A DNA stretch of 64,000 nucleotides from Sphingopyxis fribergensis (GCF_000803645.1 NZ_CP009122.1:4929585-4993584), one strand, 5' to 3'. Counted from the stretch's first letter, positions 1 through 9,426 are shown. The notes: generated by a model from the letters alone, not told the origin. A program made the numbers and translations.

Positions 1-486
1 GGTCAGCAGCACCACCTCGCGCGCGGTCGCCGCGACCGACTGGTTGAGCTGCCCGGCGGCATCGCGGAACGCCCGCGCCAGCGCATTGTCGGGGACGATA
101 CCGAGACCGACTTCGTTGGCGACAAGGATCAGCGAGCCTTCGAACCTCGCGATGGCGTCGCAGAGCTGCCGTCCAGCCAGTGCGATATCGGCTTCGGCGA
201 GGAGCAGGTTCGAGACCCAGAGCGTCAGGCAGTCGACGAGCACCACCGCGTCCTTTGCGTTTAGCGCATCGATCGCAGCGGGAAGCGCGCGCGGCGCCTC
301 AACCGTGGTCCAGCGCGCGTCGCGGTCGGCGCGGTGCCGTGCAATACGATCGCGCATCTCGTCGTCGAACGCTTCCGCGGTCGCGACAAAGACGGGATTG
401 TCTCCGGCCACTTCGGCGCGGGCCTGCGCATAGCGGCTCTTCCCCGATCGCGCGCCGCCGAGCACGAACAGCGACGACCCGGTCAC
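1..486 (-). CDS. cobU: Adenosylcobinamide kinase / guanylyltransferase (partial, 3' end cut by window edge)
   Basis: Phosphorylates adenosylcobinamide and transfers GMP to give adenosylcobinamide-GDP, the substrate of cobS. The visible 162 residues start [25 protein letters not shown], with a P-loop (GGARSGKS) in the first 20 residues and the family segment [13 protein letters not shown] about two thirds in. The family is about 170-180 residues, so only a short C-terminal piece lies beyond base 1. The GTG start overlaps the cobQ stop codon (GTGA), the same coupling seen through the operon. It is the last gene visible in the riboswitch-led cobalamin operon. CobP is the synonym used for aerobic-pathway organisms. 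Confidence 0.93.
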   Translation of the reverse strand, partial: MTGSSLFVLGGARSGKSRYAQARAEVAGDNPVFVATAEAFDDEMRDRIARHRADRDARWTTVEAPRALPAAIDALNAKDAVVLVDCLTLWVSNLLLAEADIALAGRQLCDAIARFEGSLILVANEVGLGIVPDNALARAFRDAAGQLNQSVAATAREVVLLT

Positions 487-1934
487 GCGCCGGCTCCCGC
501 GAGGCGGAGCAGGCCGTCGATGTCGGCATGCGCCGACAGCTCGGCGGCAATCTCGTCGAGCGCGGCATCGACATCGGCCGCATAGTCGCGGCCGCTGCCC
601 GCAAGGCCGATACGGGCAAGTAGCGCGCGCCGCATATCGGGCGACGCGAACAGCCCGTGCAGGTAGGATCCGATCACATGGCCCTCGACGGCGCCGTCCT
701 GCGCACCGTCCGCCAATATCGCGAAGGGGCTCGCGATGCCGGGACCGACGGTTTCACCCATATGCATTTCATACCCCTCGATAGCCGCGCCAAGAGCCTG
801 ACCATGGACGTGGCGCAAAATCTTCGCGGGCGAGAGTATCGTCTCGACGTCGAGTAGGCCGAGTCCCTCGACCTCGGCCGGCGCCCCCTCGATCCCGAGC
901 GGATCTGCGATGCGCTTTCCCAGCATCTGATAGCCGCCGCACAGCCCGACGATCAGCCCGCCGCGCCGGTGATGCGCCTTGATGTCGATGTCCCACCCTT
1001 CGCGCCGCAGCGCCCCGAGGTCGGCGATCGTCGCCTTCGAGCCCGGCAGGATGATGATCGCCGCTTCGGCGGGGATCGGCCGGCCCGGCGGCACCATGAC
1101 GAGCTCGAGCCCGGGCTCGAGCTTCAGTGGGTCGAGATCGTCGAAATTCGAAATGCGCGGCAGGATCGGGCAGGCGATCAGCTTGCGGCCCTCGCGCGGG
1201 TCGGCGGGGCGTTCGAGGATAACCGCATCTTCGCTCGGCAGGCGCGACGCTGCCGCAAGCCAGGGGATGACGCCGAACCCCGGCCAGCCGCTGCGCGTCT
1301 CGATCTCGCGATAGCCATCTTCGAACAGAGCCGGGTCGCCGCGGAACTTGTTGATCAGGAAGCCGCGGATCATCGCGGCATCCTCGGTATCGATCACCGC
1401 GCGCGTGCCGACGAGCGAGGCGATGACGCCGCCGCGGTCGATATCGCCGATAAGGACGACGGGGACGTTCGCGGCGCGCGCGAAGCCCATGTTTGCGATG
1501 TCGCCGGCGCGAAGGTTGATTTCGGCGGGCGACCCGGCGCCTTCGACGACGACAATATCGCACTGGCTGCGTAGCCGCTCATAGCTTTCGAGGACCTCGG
1601 TCATCAGCGCGCCGCGCGCTTCGCGAAAATTGCCGCTGCCGAGCGTACCGCGCACCCGTCCATGGACGATCAGCTGCGAAGTGCGGTCGGCCTGCGGCTT
1701 CAGCAGCACGGGATTCATGTCGCTGTGCGGTAGGGCGCGGCACGCGATGGCTTGCAGCGCCTGCGCGCGCCCGATCTCGCCGCCGTCGATCGTGACCGCG
1801 GCGTTGTTCGACATATTCTGCGGCTTGAAGGGAAGGACGCGAAGCCCGTGATTGCTGAACGCGCGGCAAAGGCCCGCGACAAGCACCGACTTGCCGACGT
1901 CCGATCCGGTGCCCTGCAGCATCAGCGCAGCCAT
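483..1934 (-). CDS. cobQ: Cobyric acid synthase (glutamine-hydrolysing)
   Basis: Amidates four carboxyl groups of adenosylcobyrinic a,c-diamide using glutamine and ATP. The N-terminal ATPase domain carries GTGSDVGKS near residue 7. The C-terminal class I glutamine amidotransferase domain has the nucleophile region [10 protein letters not shown] and the histidine region YLHGLF. The product is 483 residues, normal for the family. I chose the ATG at 1934 because the protein then begins [16 protein letters not shown], as family members do; an upstream in-frame start would add 12 unrelated residues. It overlaps the upstream cbiB gene by 13 nt and the downstream cobU by 4 nt. Confidence 0.96.
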   Translation of the reverse strand: MAALMLQGTGSDVGKSVLVAGLCRAFSNHGLRVLPFKPQNMSNNAAVTIDGGEIGRAQALQAIACRALPHSDMNPVLLKPQADRTSQLIVHGRVRGTLGSGNFREARGALMTEVLESYERLRSQCDIVVVEGAGSPAEINLRAGDIANMGFARAANVPVVLIGDIDRGGVIASLVGTRAVIDTEDAAMIRGFLINKFRGDPALFEDGYREIETRSGWPGFGVIPWLAAASRLPSEDAVILERPADPREGRKLIACPILPRISNFDDLDPLKLEPGLELVMVPPGRPIPAEAAIIILPGSKATIADLGALRREGWDIDIKAHHRRGGLIVGLCGGYQMLGKRIADPLGIEGAPAEVEGLGLLDVETILSPAKILRHVHGQALGAAIEGYEMHMGETVGPGIASPFAILADGAQDGAVEGHVIGSYLHGLFASPDMRRALLARIGLAGSGRDYAADVDAALDEIAAELSAHADIDGLLRLAGAGA

Positions 1935-2860
1935 GCGATGACCCCTGCAATCAGCCACAGCAGCAGGCACGCGCGCAGATAGACGGCAAGCGCGCGGTCG
2001 ATGTCACCGCCGCCCGCGTTGCTGGCCCCGTCGCCGATCCAGTATTTATCGTGCATCACGCCGTCATATGCGATCGGGCCCGCCAGCCGAAGCCCCAGTG
2101 CGCCCGCCATCGCGGCCTCGGGCCAGCCGGCATTGGGCGAGGCGTGCTTGCGCGCATCGCGCCTCAGGACACGCCACCCGCCGCCGCCCGCGAGGCACAG
2201 CAGCAGCCCCGACAGCCGCGCGGGAATCCAGTTCGCGAGGTCGTCCGTGCGCGCCGCCGCCCAGCCGAAGGCGCGCCAGCGGTCCTCGCGGTGGCCGATC
2301 AGGCTGTCCGCTGTGTTAATTGCTTTGTACGCCCAAATGCCCGGAAGACCGAGCAGAAGGAGCCAGAAGAGCGGCGCCGCAATGCCGTCGCAAAAACTTT
2401 CGGCGAGGCTTTCGATCGCGGCACGCGCGACGCCGGCCTCGTCGAGCGCGGCGGTGTCGCGGCCGACGATCTTGCCGACCGTGCTTCGTGCGCCGGCGAG
2501 GTCGCCCGCGTCGATCCTTTCGCGGACCGCGCGGACATGATCGAAAAGGCTGCGCTGCGCGAGCGCGGGCCAGGCAAGGATGGCCACGACGATCCAGCCC
2601 CAGCCGCCAAGCGACGATATTAGGAGGTGCTGGAGCGCCCAGCCGGAGCCTCCAACGAATATGAGCAGGATGAGCAGCGTCAGGATACCAAGCGCGCGCC
2701 GCGCGCCGAAGCCATATTCGGAACGGTTCCACCGCGCCTCGCAACCCTCGATCAAGCGCGCAAACAGCCCGACCGGGTGACCGATGCGGCGATAGAACGC
2801 GCGCGGCCAGCCAAATGCGGAATCGAGCGCGAGCGCGGTGAGCGCGATCGGCTCAGCCAT
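1922..2860 (-). CDS. cbiB: Adenosylcobinamide-phosphate synthase, CbiB/CobD family membrane protein
   Basis: Attaches (R)-1-amino-2-propanol phosphate to adenosylcobyric acid, forming adenosylcobinamide phosphate in the inner membrane. The 312-residue protein has several hydrophobic segments and the family landmarks [28 protein letters not shown] and [16 protein letters not shown], here cited only as regions in the last third. The start at 2860 gives [13 protein letters not shown]; upstream in-frame codons add a basic, unrelated stretch. It overlaps the threonine-phosphate decarboxylase gene by 8 nt, fitting because that enzyme supplies its aminopropanol phosphate. Confidence 0.93.
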   Translation of the reverse strand: MAEPIALTALALDSAFGWPRAFYRRIGHPVGLFARLIEGCEARWNRSEYGFGARRALGILTLLILLIFVGGSGWALQHLLISSLGGWGWIVVAILAWPALAQRSLFDHVRAVRERIDAGDLAGARSTVGKIVGRDTAALDEAGVARAAIESLAESFCDGIAAPLFWLLLLGLPGIWAYKAINTADSLIGHREDRWRAFGWAAARTDDLANWIPARLSGLLLCLAGGGGWRVLRRDARKHASPNAGWPEAAMAGALGLRLAGPIAYDGVMHDKYWIGDGASNAGGGDIDRALAVYLRACLLLWLIAGVIAWLR

Positions 2861-3839
2861 CGGCGAGCGCCGCTTCGAGCCGCGCGCGCGCGTCGGCATC
2901 GGCGGGCAGACCGATCCGCAGCCAGTGCGGATGATCGGCGAAAGGGCGGGTCAGGATCGCGCGCCGCGCGAGCCGCTCGAACAGCGAATGCGCATCGTCG
3001 ACCTCGATCAGGCGAAAGAGCGGGCAGTCGCCGATCGGTCGATGGCCTTGGCGCGCCAGCAAGGCATCGAGCGCGGTGGCGTCGGCGGGCAGCCGCGCCC
3101 GGGTGGCAGCGATCCAGTCGGGGTCGGCATAGGCAGCGCTCCCGATCGCAATCGCCGCAGCCGACAAGGGCCACGCGCCGAGCCGCTGGCGCAGCGCGGC
3201 GACGATGGCTTGCGGCGCAATGACAAAGCCCAGCCGGACGCCCGCGAGGCCGAAAAATTTGCCGAAGGAGCGAAAGACGATCAGCCTTGCCCCGTCATCG
3301 ACCGACGGTGCGATACTCGCGGTGGGATCGACATCGGCAAAGGCCTCGTCGACCAGCAGCCAGTCATCGGCGCCACGCGCGGTCAGCAGCAGCTGCATCG
3401 CCGCGGCGCCCGTCACGCGGCCATCGGGGTTGTTGGGATTGGCGAGGATCAGCGTGCCGTCATGCCGTCGTGCTGCTTCGGGATCGATGGGAGCGCAGTC
3501 CGCGATCATTTCGTCGTGGGTGCGATAGCTTGGCGCGATATGCCGCGCGGGGCGGCCGACCAGCGTGCCGGTTAGGCGAAGGCCGATCTCGCTTCCCGGC
3601 ACCGCGCAGACATGACGCGCATCGACCCCAAAAAAGGACGCCGCACTGGCTTCGAGCCGCGTCAGCGCCTCAGGTTCGGGCAGGCGCTGCCAGTCGCACG
3701 CCATCTCGGTGGCACCCGGCCACGGGTGTGGGTTGATTCCGGTCGACAGATCGATCCAGTCGCCCCCATCCTCGTTGGCACCGAAATGGCGTCTCGCGGC
3801 CTCGATCCCGCCGCCGTGCCAGGTCCAGCGCGCGCTCAC
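2853..3839 (-). CDS. cobC: L-threonine-O-3-phosphate decarboxylase (PLP, aminotransferase class I/II fold)
   Basis: Makes (R)-1-amino-2-propanol O-2-phosphate for the linker of cobalamin. Seen in the 328-residue product: the N-terminal WHGGGIEAARRHFG element, DLSTGINPHPWP typical of this clade, the ILANPNNPDGRVTG region, the LLVDEAFADVDP aspartate region, and SFGKFFGLAGVRLGF with the presumed PLP lysine. The start is GTG at 3839, overlapping the cobS stop as GTGA; no ATG fits. The name cobC is used both for this enzyme (Pseudomonas denitrificans) and for the alpha-ribazole phosphatase (Salmonella, where this enzyme is CobD); here it means the decarboxylase. Confidence 0.93.
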   Translation of the reverse strand: MSARWTWHGGGIEAARRHFGANEDGGDWIDLSTGINPHPWPGATEMACDWQRLPEPEALTRLEASAASFFGVDARHVCAVPGSEIGLRLTGTLVGRPARHIAPSYRTHDEMIADCAPIDPEAARRHDGTLILANPNNPDGRVTGAAAMQLLLTARGADDWLLVDEAFADVDPTASIAPSVDDGARLIVFRSFGKFFGLAGVRLGFVIAPQAIVAALRQRLGAWPLSAAAIAIGSAAYADPDWIAATRARLPADATALDALLARQGHRPIGDCPLFRLIEVDDAHSLFERLARRAILTRPFADHPHWLRIGLPADADARARLEAALADG

Positions 3840-4555
3840 GCCAGATGCGCCAGCAGCAGCGCGGCGGCGAGCAGCAGGCTTTCGCCCAACTCGATTCCCG
3901 CGCCGTGTCCGTCGCCCGAAATGCCGCCGATCTTGCGCAGCAGCCACGCGCCCCAGAGCAGGACGATCAGGGGTGCGGCGAGCAGCGAGGGCGAAAACCA
4001 CGCCGCCGCCACGAGAGCCAGGCTCCAGATCCCGAAATCGATCGGCCGCATCGCATTCCGGAAACGCGCGCCGAGCCCCGCGTGGAGATCGGGCAGCGCG
4101 CGCGACCAGACGAGCGGGCCGATCCGCGCCGCGAACGGGATCAGCGCGATGGCGATAACGGCCTCTGCGTCGAGCAGGGCGTGGAGCAGGACGAGCTTGG
4201 CGAGCAGCTGCAGCGCGATGGCGACGACCGCGAAGCTGCCGACATGCGGGTCGCCGAGCACGGCAAGCAGCTGTTCGCGGTCCTTGTGCGCCGCGCCGCT
4301 CGCATCGGCGATGTCGCCGAGCCCGTCGAGGTGCAGCGCGCCGGTCACCGCGACCCAGATGACGAGCGCACACAACGCCCCCGTCCACGGATCGATCCGC
4401 GCGCCGGCCCAGCCCGCGCCCGCGACAAATGCGCCGACGATCAGGCCGACGGCAGGAAACCAGCGCATCGAAGCCGCGAATTCGTCGCCCGACACCGCGA
4501 TCCGCGGTGTCGGTAGGCGCGTCAGGAACTGGATCGCAACGATCAGCCCTTTCAT
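3836..4555 (-). CDS. cobS: Adenosylcobinamide-GDP ribazoletransferase (cobalamin synthase)
   Basis: Joins adenosylcobinamide-GDP to alpha-ribazole (or its 5'-phosphate) in the inner membrane. The 239-residue product starts MKGLIVAIQFLTRLPTP, the classic CobS N-terminus, followed by GALHLDGLGDIADA, the acidic metal-binding motif, near residue 90, and GDPHVGSFAV near 125. Most of the rest is hydrophobic helices. ATG at 4555 overlaps the stop of the upstream phosphatase gene (ATGA), and the 3' end overlaps the decarboxylase start. Length is normal. Confidence 0.95.
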   Translation of the reverse strand: MKGLIVAIQFLTRLPTPRIAVSGDEFAASMRWFPAVGLIVGAFVAGAGWAGARIDPWTGALCALVIWVAVTGALHLDGLGDIADASGAAHKDREQLLAVLGDPHVGSFAVVAIALQLLAKLVLLHALLDAEAVIAIALIPFAARIGPLVWSRALPDLHAGLGARFRNAMRPIDFGIWSLALVAAAWFSPSLLAAPLIVLLWGAWLLRKIGGISGDGHGAGIELGESLLLAAALLLAHLA

Positions 4556-5121
4556 GGATAGAGCCCCGCAATCTGTGCGCTGGGCGGCTCGCCCGGCCAG
4601 ACGCGGAGTGAGAGCAGCCCGGCGTAAGGCAGGTCGAACGCCCAGAGCTGGCGCTGGTCGAAACCGCACAGCGCATAGAGCGCTGCGCGCATCGCGCCGC
4701 CGTGGGTGACGACGAGGGTGGGGACGGGCGCGAGGTCGGTTATCGCGGCGGAGATGCGCGTGACGAGCGACGACCAACGTTCGCCGCCGGGCGGGGGGTT
4801 GGCGTCGGGGTCGTCCCAGAACCGAGCGAACGCATCGCGGTCGACCGCGCCGCTCGACCGGCCATCCCAATCGCCGAAATCGAGTTCGCGCCAGCGGGGA
4901 TCGATCGTCAGCGGCAAACCGGTTGCGTCGCCGATCGCCTCGCCCGCCGCGCAGCTGCGGCGAAGGTCGGAGGCTATGAGATGCTCGATGCCGAGATCTT
5001 CGGCTTGCGCGGCGCAAGCAGCGATGCCCTCGGCCGTCGGCGTGCCATCGGTGCGGCCCATCAGCAGCCCCGGCGTCTCGGGCGCGCCGTGACGTAGCAG
5101 ATGGAGCGCGAAGCCGGTCAC
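4552..5121 (-). CDS. Histidine phosphatase family protein, probable alpha-ribazole-5'-phosphate phosphatase
   Basis: Likely removes the 5'-phosphate of alpha-ribazole phosphate made by CobT. The protein (189 residues) has the phosphohistidine motif LLRHGAPE near residue 8, ASDLRRS near 50, RELDFGDWDG near 78 and TLVVTHGGAMR near 135, all hallmarks of this branch of the phosphoglycerate-mutase-like family. The start is GTG at 5121 overlapping the cobT stop. Position between cobT and cobS supports the assignment; the family alone would not distinguish it from other small phosphatases. In Salmonella this activity is called CobC, a name already used here for the neighbouring decarboxylase. Confidence 0.88.
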   Translation of the reverse strand: MTGFALHLLRHGAPETPGLLMGRTDGTPTAEGIAACAAQAEDLGIEHLIASDLRRSCAAGEAIGDATGLPLTIDPRWRELDFGDWDGRSSGAVDRDAFARFWDDPDANPPPGGERWSSLVTRISAAITDLAPVPTLVVTHGGAMRAALYALCGFDQRQLWAFDLPYAGLLSLRVWPGEPPSAQIAGLYP

Positions 5122-6134
5122 AGCGATGCCGAAACCTCGGCCTCGGCAAAGGTCGCCATCCGGTCGTGCACGGCAAGCGCGCTGCGGATGATATTCGCGG
5201 CGACCGCTGCTCCGCTGCCTTCACCGAGCCGCATGCCCAGCGCGAGTATCGGCTGGAGGCCGAGCAGGTCGAGCAGCCGCTTGTGCCCCGGCTCGGCCGA
5301 GCAATGGCCCGCGATGCAATGCGCGGTGATCGCGGCATTGTCGGCCGCGAGCGGGGCGATCGCCGAAGTGCAGATGAAGCCGTCGAGCAGTACGGGCACG
5401 CCCAGCTGGCGCGCACGCAGGATTGCGCCGGCAATCGCCGCAATCTCGCGCCCGCCGACGCGGCGCAGCGTCTCGAATGCCGAGCGCGGCGCGTCGGCGT
5501 GGAAGGCGATGGCCCGATCGACGACCGCGGTCTTGCGCGCGACGCCATGGCCGTCGACCCCCGTGCCGGGGCCGACCCATTCGCTCGCATCGCCGCCGAG
5601 GCTGCGCGCGCAGAGCGCGGCGGCGGCGGTCGAATTGCCGATCCCCATTTCGCCAAGGACGATCAGCGCGAGGTCGGCGTCGACAACCGCGGCGCCGCGG
5701 TTCAACGCGTCGAGACATTCGGCCTCGCTCATCGCGGCATCGACGGTGAAATCGGCGGTCGGCCGGTCGAGATCGAGCGCGACGACGGTGAGATCGAGTC
5801 CCGCCGCGCCCGACAAGGCGTTGATCGCGGCGCCGCCGCTTGCGAAATTGGCGACCATTTGTGCGGTGACGCTGGGTGGAAAGGCGCTGACGCCATGGAC
5901 GGTGACGCCATGGTTGCCGGCAAAAATGGCGGCGCGTGCTCGGTCTATTTGTGGTCGCGCCCGCCCCTGCCAGCCGGCGAAGAAAATCGCGAGATCCTCG
6001 AGCCGCCCGAGCGATCCGGCGGGTTTGGTGAGTTCGGCCTGCCGGACGCGCGCATCGGCTGCGGCATCGGCGTCGGGCCCGCGCAAATCGGCGAGTGCGG
6101 CCTCGAAGGCGTGAACGGAAGCAAAGCTGGTCAT
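5118..6134 (-). CDS. cobT: Nicotinate-nucleotide--dimethylbenzimidazole phosphoribosyltransferase
   Basis: Activates 5,6-dimethylbenzimidazole with nicotinate mononucleotide to form alpha-ribazole 5'-phosphate. The 338-residue protein shows KPAGSLGRLEDLA near residue 37, FAGNHGVTVHGVSAFP near 71, LGEMGIGNSTAAAAL near 160 and LGMRLGEGSGAAVA near 306, which holds the presumed catalytic glutamate. ATG at 6134 overlaps the stop of the upstream DUF1636 gene. No bluB or other lower-ligand synthesis gene is visible in the window. Confidence 0.96.
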   Translation of the reverse strand: MTSFASVHAFEAALADLRGPDADAAADARVRQAELTKPAGSLGRLEDLAIFFAGWQGRARPQIDRARAAIFAGNHGVTVHGVSAFPPSVTAQMVANFASGGAAINALSGAAGLDLTVVALDLDRPTADFTVDAAMSEAECLDALNRGAAVVDADLALIVLGEMGIGNSTAAAALCARSLGGDASEWVGPGTGVDGHGVARKTAVVDRAIAFHADAPRSAFETLRRVGGREIAAIAGAILRARQLGVPVLLDGFICTSAIAPLAADNAAITAHCIAGHCSAEPGHKRLLDLLGLQPILALGMRLGEGSGAAVAANIIRSALAVHDRMATFAEAEVSASL

Positions 6135-6538
6135 TCGGCGACAAATCCTGGCGGCGGGGTGCGGGTGATGAAATGGCCTTTGACGCCTTCGGGCCAAAGA
6201 GAAAAGGGGACGCGGCCATGCTCGCTCGCGGCATAATGGACCGCATAATCGAGGATTGCGCGTGCAGATTCCGCGTCGCCTTGAAAACGGCCGAGGACAT
6301 AGCCGACCTTGTCGGGCGCGCGCAGGTGGACGGTGCAATGGTCCGCGCACGCAAAGAGGCACGCCATTTCCTGTACCGCGATGCCGGCATAGCGTGGGTC
6401 GGCGGCCCTCACCACGTGCAGCGCCGCGACCAGCCGCGCGCCGCCGCGCAGGCCCGCCGCGTCGACCTGCGCCTCGCGGCTGTGGCGGCAGGTGTTGCAC
6501 ACCACCACCGCCGGACCCGGATCGACGCGCGTCAGCAT
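6131..6538 (-). CDS. DUF1636 family small cysteine protein in the cobalamin operon
   Basis: Function unknown. The 135-residue product resembles the DUF1636 family of small putative metal-binding proteins often found in B12-regulated operons. I see a cysteine pair VVCNTCRHS near residue 14 and a second pair CLFACADHC near 59-65, which could bind a metal or an iron-sulfur cluster. The C-terminal half ends with a VPFSLWPEGVKGHF segment. It overlaps by 4 nt with both neighbours, cobT and the membrane protein gene, so it is co-translated with them. A role in cobalt or corrinoid handling is inference from context only. Confidence 0.75.
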   Translation of the reverse strand: MLTRVDPGPAVVVCNTCRHSREAQVDAAGLRGGARLVAALHVVRAADPRYAGIAVQEMACLFACADHCTVHLRAPDKVGYVLGRFQGDAESARAILDYAVHYAASEHGRVPFSLWPEGVKGHFITRTPPPGFVAE

Positions 6539-7083
6539 CAGGCGGCCGTTGCCGGTTGTGGCGGCGCAGGAACGCCGGCCGCGACAAGCGCGCGGTAGAG
6601 GGCATAAAGCCCGATCAGGATCGCGCCGTTGCGCACGAATTGCTCGGCGAGGAGGTCGGGTGCCATCGCCGTGTGCAGCCCGCCGAGGACAAGCGCCGAG
6701 GCGAGGATGATCCCCTTGAACGCCGTGAACCCCGCCGCATAAGCGAGGCTGAGCCGCGCCGCCGCCGAGCGGTAATCAAGCGCCCGCAGCGCAGCATAGC
6801 TTGCGAGCGCAGACCCGGTCGCCGCAGTGCCGAGGGCGGCACCCCACGCCAGCGTGCTCCCGTCGCGCGGATAGCCGAGCAGGAAGAAGCCGACGAACTG
6901 GCTCGCCGCCCACGCCAGCAGAATCAGCGCGACGCCCTCGCGGCGGCGCAGATGCACCGCCGCGAGCGCCGCAAGCGAGGGGAAGGGCGTCGCGCAGCCG
7001 AGCGCGAGCGTCGTTACCGTGCTTGCCGACCCGAGCAACGCAACCCACAGCGCCGACGCGCCCCGATCCGACAGCGCGGCCAT
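6538..7083 (-). CDS. Small polytopic membrane protein, candidate cobalt/corrinoid-related transporter
   Basis: Not firmly recognised. The 181-residue product is strongly hydrophobic with about five or six predicted helices, small charged loops (LRRREG, RDGST, RALDYRS) and a proline/alanine tail. It sits between btuB and DUF1636, overlapping each by 4 nt, so it is under the same cobalamin riboswitch. Comparative-genomics work has proposed several families of small B12-regulated membrane proteins as cobalt transporters; this could be one, or an inner-membrane partner for corrinoid uptake. No ATPase or periplasmic binding protein gene lies nearby. Confidence 0.6.
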   Translation of the reverse strand: MAALSDRGASALWVALLGSASTVTTLALGCATPFPSLAALAAVHLRRREGVALILLAWAASQFVGFFLLGYPRDGSTLAWGAALGTAATGSALASYAALRALDYRSAAARLSLAYAAGFTAFKGIILASALVLGGLHTAMAPDLLAEQFVRNGAILIGLYALYRALVAAGVPAPPQPATAA

Positions 7084-9041
7084 CAGAAGCGCCCCCGGAT
7101 GCCGGCATAGATGCTGCGGCCGAGCGAACCGTAACGGAACGCGGTCATATAGTGCTCGTCAAAGATATTCTCGGCGCGCGCGAACAGCTTCACCGTGTCG
7201 GACAGCGCAAATTCGGCGCGCAGGTCGACGAGTGTGTAATCGTCGAGCCGTTGGGCGTTGCTCGCATTATCATAGCTCTTGCCCGACCAGCGAAGCGCGG
7301 CGCCGAGTTCGAGCCCGAAATCGAAGCCATAGCTTGCCGAGGCATTCGCGATATTGCGCGGACGGCGCGGCAGCCAGTTGCCGAAATTGGCGCCCGGCGA
7401 GCGGTCTTCGGCGACGATCCAGCTATAATTGCCGTCCAGCCGCAGTCCGCCGAGGGTCATCGCGGCGACCGCCTCGACCCCATGCGCTTCGCTGCGCGCG
7501 ACGTTCAGATAATAGCCGAAGCGTGGATTGGGCGGGTTGCTGCCGGGAACAAAGCACATCGGGTCGGTCGAGGGCGCCGAGCAGCCATTGTAGATGATCT
7601 GGTTGGTCGTCGTACGGTCGAACCAGGTTGCGCCGACGACGAGCTTGCGATCGAACAGATGCTGCTCGATACCCGCTTCCCAGCCATGCGCTTCCTCGGG
7701 GTCGAGCCCGATATTCCCATATTCGCTGAACAGCTGGTAAAGCCCCGGCGCCTTGAACCCCTCGCCATAGCTTGCGCGCAGCACGGTTCCCGTCGGCAGC
7801 CGCCACACGCCGCCCGCGGCGAACAAGGTCTGCCCGCCGTAGCGGTCATGATCGTCGTAGCGGACACCGCCATTCAGCGTCAGCCCGCTGATCGGCTCGA
7901 CGCTGAGCTGGCCATAAACGCTGGTAATCTCGGCCTTGCCGCGCACGAAAGCCGGGAGCGGGGTTGCCAGCGATGCCGAGGGCGATCGGCTGCGGAAGTC
8001 CGAACGCTCATTCTCGACCCCGAAGATCGCGGTGATGCGATCGCTGACGTCGAAGCTGCCCTGATATTCCCAGCGCTTGTTCTTGCCGTCGGCCTCGAAA
8101 CTGCGCGGACGCGCGCGGTCGGGGTTGAAATTGTCGCGATTGGTGTCGGTGTAGGCGTAAGCGATGCGGTTGCGGAAGCGTCCGCCGACGAGGTCGACAT
8201 TCAGCCCCGCGTAACCGACGAACTCCTTATTCTGCCCATAATCATTGCTGTCGGTGTTGAAGCCGTCGAATTCGACCCGGCCGCTCGAATAAGTGCCGCG
8301 CACCTCGGCGCTGACATTGTCGGCGAGCGCGAGTTCGGCGCGGCCCGAAACATTGCTGTTGCGATAGCCGTCGCGCTCAGTCCCGCCGAACGCCTTGGCG
8401 TGCGATGAAATGCCGTCGGTGGTGAAACGCTGGCCGCCGATGCGCCAGTGCAAGGGACCAGTGCGGCCGCCGACTGCGGCGCGCGCACTGACCGTTTGGC
8501 GTGACCCGGCCTCGAGGTCGAAACTGCCTTCGAGCGCCTTTTCGGGCGAGGCGGTCACGACGTTGACGACGCCGCCGATTGCTTGGCTGCCCCAAAGGAT
8601 CGACTGCGGCCCGCGCAGCACCTCGATGCGCGAAATATCGCCCGCGAGCAGATTGGTGAAGTTGAAGCCGCCGCCGGTCGACGACGGATCGTTGAGCTTC
8701 ACTCCGTCGATCACGACGACGCTATGCTCCGATTCGGCGCCGCGGATGCGCAGCGAGGTCGACGTGCCATAACCGCCGTTGCGCGAGATGCTGATCCCCG
8801 GCGTGCGGAGCAGCAATTCGGTGACGCCGATATCCTGCGCGCGGTCGATTGCCGCCTTGTCGAGCACGGCGACCGATGACGGGATCTCGTCGAGGGTCAG
8901 CGGTGCGCGCGTCGCGGTGACGACGATGCTGTCGCCGTCGGCGGCAACGGCGTGCGCGGTGGACGCCTCGTCGGCGGACGCGGCAGAGGATGCCGCGACG
9001 GCGGCGAGGCAGATAGAACTTCGGAAAAATATTCTGAACAT
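7083..9041 (-). CDS. btuB: TonB-dependent vitamin B12 outer-membrane receptor
   Basis: Imports cobalamin or corrinoids across the outer membrane using TonB energy. The 652-residue product starts at ATG 9041 with a signal peptide (MFRIFFRSSICLAAVAASS). A TonB box-like DSIVVTATR follows, then the plug domain with TPGISISRNGGYG, LRIRGAESEHSVVVIDGVKLNDPS and RIEVLRGPQSILWGSQAIGG, and a beta-barrel ending in GIRGRF. The plug is close to BtuB in sequence. It is the first gene after the cobalamin riboswitch, which is strong contextual support. The 3' end overlaps the next gene by ATGA. Confidence 0.94.
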   Translation of the reverse strand: MFRIFFRSSICLAAVAASSAASADEASTAHAVAADGDSIVVTATRAPLTLDEIPSSVAVLDKAAIDRAQDIGVTELLLRTPGISISRNGGYGTSTSLRIRGAESEHSVVVIDGVKLNDPSSTGGGFNFTNLLAGDISRIEVLRGPQSILWGSQAIGGVVNVVTASPEKALEGSFDLEAGSRQTVSARAAVGGRTGPLHWRIGGQRFTTDGISSHAKAFGGTERDGYRNSNVSGRAELALADNVSAEVRGTYSSGRVEFDGFNTDSNDYGQNKEFVGYAGLNVDLVGGRFRNRIAYAYTDTNRDNFNPDRARPRSFEADGKNKRWEYQGSFDVSDRITAIFGVENERSDFRSRSPSASLATPLPAFVRGKAEITSVYGQLSVEPISGLTLNGGVRYDDHDRYGGQTLFAAGGVWRLPTGTVLRASYGEGFKAPGLYQLFSEYGNIGLDPEEAHGWEAGIEQHLFDRKLVVGATWFDRTTTNQIIYNGCSAPSTDPMCFVPGSNPPNPRFGYYLNVARSEAHGVEAVAAMTLGGLRLDGNYSWIVAEDRSPGANFGNWLPRRPRNIANASASYGFDFGLELGAALRWSGKSYDNASNAQRLDDYTLVDLRAEFALSDTVKLFARAENIFDEHYMTAFRYGSLGRSIYAGIRGRF

Positions 9042-9194
9042 GAAAACAACCCATCGACAATGCCGCCCACGCGCGCGGAATCGATGCGGTAGTCCAGTGG
9101 GGACGCACGACATCGAGCCCGCGCGCGAACGCGGCCAAGCTTGTCGTCATGCGGGTTTACCCCCGTCCGCCCGGCACACCCTGTCCGGTCGAAA

Positions 9195-9370
9195 GACGAC
9201 GGCGACGGGCAGGTCTCCTGGCTTGCGGGTCAGCGCCGGTCGGCCGCCTTCTCGGGACCGGAATCCCAATGGCAAGTGGCCGATGGCTCGCCGCGTACAG
9301 TTGCAGGGGCAGCCGGGGTTTTCCCGTTCCCTCTTAGTCCCCGTCGGCGGGGAACCTGTCGCTTGCCGCG
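9195..9370 (-). promoter_or_regulatory. Cobalamin (AdoCbl) riboswitch
   Basis: On the minus strand, upstream of btuB, the conserved elements occur in order: a GGTTCC-type P3 entry near 9350, GCCCCTGCAACTGTA (9296-9310), the B12-box-like GCCACTT (9274-9280) and CCAGGAGACCTGCC (9208-9221). These are textbook cobalamin riboswitch core motifs. Its 3' edge lies about 150 nt before the btuB start. It probably shuts off the whole ten-gene operon when cobalamin is plentiful. The exact ends are approximate. Confidence 0.95.
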
Positions 9371-9426
9371 GCCGATAGCCCTATTATCGGGGCGCGGTCA
9401 ATTGTTGCGATGCAGCAGGTGCGCGA

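Noticed and set aside
3836..5656. Frame extending cobS upstream by more than 350 codons
   Set aside because: The upstream part reads antisense-like Arg/Ser-rich sequence through the phosphatase and cobT genes. cobS starts at 4555 with its conserved N-terminus.
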